This document shows, one piece after another, positions 5,173 through 6,010 of a stretch of DNA of 6,010 bases (positions within the stretch are counted from its first letter, which is position 1; every line of letters begins with the position of its first letter). The stretch comes from Burkholderiales bacterium (GTDB taxonomy: Bacteria > Pseudomonadota > Gammaproteobacteria > Burkholderiales > Chitinimonadaceae). A program made the position numbers and the translations under genes. The stretch spans positions 1 to 6,010 of the forward strand of contig JAFAKZ010000473.1 in the NCBI GenBank assembly GCA_019234745.1, given 5' to 3'. Under the pieces are notes generated by a model. It made no database searches and was not told the origin of the DNA. It saw only the letters and a list, made by a program, of their open reading frames with translations.

Positions 5173-5754
5173 TCAACGCGTTCGCGGGCGATACAACGCG
5201 GTTTCCGTGACCACGCCATCCAGCACGGCGTCATGTGGCTCGCGTGGAATCCGCTCGACGCGCTGCACCTCAAACGCTGCGCCGATCAAGCGCGGATGGC
5301 GCCAGTGGCGACGCAGGCGGCGGGCGGCAAACGTCGTGTCGTAGTAGCCACCGCCCTGCCCCAGGCGCCCGCCTTGCGCATCGAAGCCCACCAGGGGGAC
5401 GAAGACGAGGTCGAGCAGCCGCGGCGGCAGGGAGTCCGGCGTGCGGTATTCTGCGATGCCGAAGCGGTTGCGCTGCCAGGCGCCTCGCGGGTCGCCCAGG
5501 CGGCAGAACAAGAGCTTGCGGCCGCGCGCCGGCACCACGGGCAGGTAGACGGCGATGCGCCGGCGCAGGGCCGCGGCGATCAGGGGCTGGAGCGAGAGTT
5601 CGGAGCCGGCCGCCAAATACATGCCGACGCGCTGTCCACGCCTAAGCAGTCGCATGGCACGGCGGGCGCATTGCTGTTCGGCGGACTGGCGGGCTGCGGG
5701 AGACAATGCCGTGCGCTTCTTGCGTAGTTCTCGGCGCAGCGCGGCTTTGTCCAT
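5173..5754 (-). CDS. fau: 5-formyltetrahydrofolate cyclo-ligase
   Basis: Converts 5-formyltetrahydrofolate plus ATP to 5,10-methenyltetrahydrofolate, clearing a folate form that inhibits folate enzymes and returning it to one-carbon metabolism in the cytosol. The 193-residue product is of normal family length. Visible signatures are MDKAALRRELRKKRTALS (1-18, conserved basic N terminus), VGMYLAAGSELSLQPL (43-58), the nucleotide-binding GRLGQGGGYYD (129-139) and PREPHDAVLDGVVTE (170-184). I chose ATG 5754 because it gives the family N terminus. The open frame continues 39 codons upstream to 5871, but that stretch runs into 6S RNA and does not look like protein. No Shine-Dalgarno site precedes ATG 5754. 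The leader is CU-rich with several CCCC runs. It lies about 70 bases after 6S RNA on the same strand, the classic ssrS-fau (ygfA) order, and co-transcription is likely. Confidence 0.95.
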   Translation of the reverse strand: MDKAALRRELRKKRTALSPAARQSAEQQCARRAMRLLRRGQRVGMYLAAGSELSLQPLIAAALRRRIAVYLPVVPARGRKLLFCRLGDPRGAWQRNRFGIAEYRTPDSLPPRLLDLVFVPLVGFDAQGGRLGQGGGYYDTTFAARRLRRHWRHPRLIGAAFEVQRVERIPREPHDAVLDGVVTETALYRPRTR

Positions 5755-5776
5755 AGGGGAGATACTGGGGAGGAGT

Positions 5777-5831
5777 GCGGGGATCGGCCCCAAAAACTTC
5801 TCGTACTTTGCGGGGAGTTGAGGATCCCCGC
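5777..5831 (-). promoter_or_regulatory. Competing hairpins at the 6S RNA-fau junction
   Basis: On the minus strand GCGGGGATC (5831-5823), which includes the 3' strand of the 6S closing stem, can pair with CCCCGC (5815-5810) or over nine perfect bases with GATCCCCGC (5785-5777). These pairings exclude the normal closing stem of 6S RNA. They may affect 6S 3'-end processing or read-through into fau. There is a TTTTT run (5796-5792) but not in terminator position. Function is inferred. Confidence 0.35.
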
Positions 5832-5998
5832 GGGCGTCGTCTCGGTTCACATCTTGAACCTTAAGGTTCAAGTGGTCGCTAGCTGCACGCTCTAAGGCTC
5901 ATCCGACAGAGGGACGCGCTCACGGAGCGCGGCGGGCCGTGCAACCCGGGTCAGTATATTGGTTCAAAGAATTCGAACCGAAACGAACGCCGCAGGGA
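5822..5998 (-). ncRNA. ssrS: 6S RNA
   Basis: 6S RNA binds RNA polymerase holoenzyme carrying the housekeeping sigma factor by imitating an open promoter, lowering transcription in stationary phase. The call rests on sequence and shape. The 3' half carries GAGCCTTAGAG, the palindrome CTTGAACCTTAAGGTTCAAG (5872-5853) and GTGAACCGAGACGACG, closely parallel to E. coli 6S RNA and to my memory of betaproteobacterial ones. The ends form a closing stem: 5998-5990 with 5833-5825, then CGGTTC (5980-5975) with GAACCG (5848-5843). The apical arm pairs 5945-5938 with 5889-5882 and is capped by GCGCTC/GAGCGC (5930-5916). A large asymmetric bulge lies between, as the family requires. Ends are set from the closing stem and are accurate to a few bases, about 177 nucleotides. 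The gene is complete, with only the promoter cut by the window edge, and fau follows downstream. Confidence 0.95.
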
Positions 5999-6002
5999 AA
6001 AC

Positions 6003-6008
6003 TTTAAA
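6003..6008 (-). promoter_or_regulatory. Possible -10 box of ssrS
   Basis: TTTAAA at 6008-6003 on the minus strand lies five to seven bases before the predicted 5' end of 6S RNA, the right distance for a -10 element. The -35 region would lie outside the window, so this is a positional guess. Confidence 0.3.
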
Positions 6009-6010
6009 GA

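Noticed and set aside
5755..5871. 39-codon N-terminal extension of fau
   Set aside because: It runs into the 6S RNA gene, and the family N terminus begins at the ATG at 5754.
1..6010. CRISPR arrays, tRNA or rRNA genes, transposases, phage or toxin-antitoxin genes
   Set aside because: None seen: no regularly spaced direct repeats, cloverleaf sequences or matching protein motifs on either strand.

Overview
The window looks like ordinary chromosome of a GC-rich betaproteobacterium, most likely from the Burkholderiales (Oxalobacteraceae/Massilia-like is my guess from protein style, not tested). The support is a hemA-prfA cluster, a betaproteobacterial-looking 6S RNA next to 5-formyltetrahydrofolate cyclo-ligase, and palindromic intergenic repeats of kinds I associate with this group. 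All protein genes I can support lie on the minus strand, so they are described here from high to low coordinates.

Layout: 5822-5998 is 6S RNA (ssrS), with a possible -10 box just before it at the window edge. It is followed by fau (5173-5754), the folate cyclo-ligase gene that commonly shares a transcript with 6S RNA. The 354-base gap 4819-5172 holds a large two-armed inverted repeat (4982-5118) and an AT-rich promoter for a periplasmic amino-acid-binding protein (4015-4818). That gene ends at a strong hairpin (3972-3994). Next comes hemA (2625-3878), with its own extended -10 promoter, then a GNAT acetyltransferase gene (2154-2612) and prfA (984-2066), spaced like an operon. The 330-base gap 654-983 holds a second inverted repeat (866-971) and a convincing intrinsic terminator that faces the plus strand (810-844), with no plus-strand gene in front of it. 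It also holds a 36-base dyad (752-787). The window ends in the 5' two-thirds or less of a cytochrome P450 gene (1-653, cut by the window edge).

How the genes relate: hemA makes the first committed intermediate of heme synthesis from glutamyl-tRNA. prfA makes release factor 1, and the hemA-prfA pairing is an old conserved one. The usual third partner, prmC (which methylates release factors), is not found next to prfA. A repeat-bearing gap and the P450 gene (a heme enzyme) occupy that place. 6S RNA and fau form the other classical pair.

I see no CRISPR array, prophage, transposase, tRNA, rRNA or defence system. The least explained item is the plus-strand terminator preceded by a CCUCCUCCUC tract. 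This could be a small RNA with an anti-Shine-Dalgarno segment, but no expression evidence is available from sequence alone.
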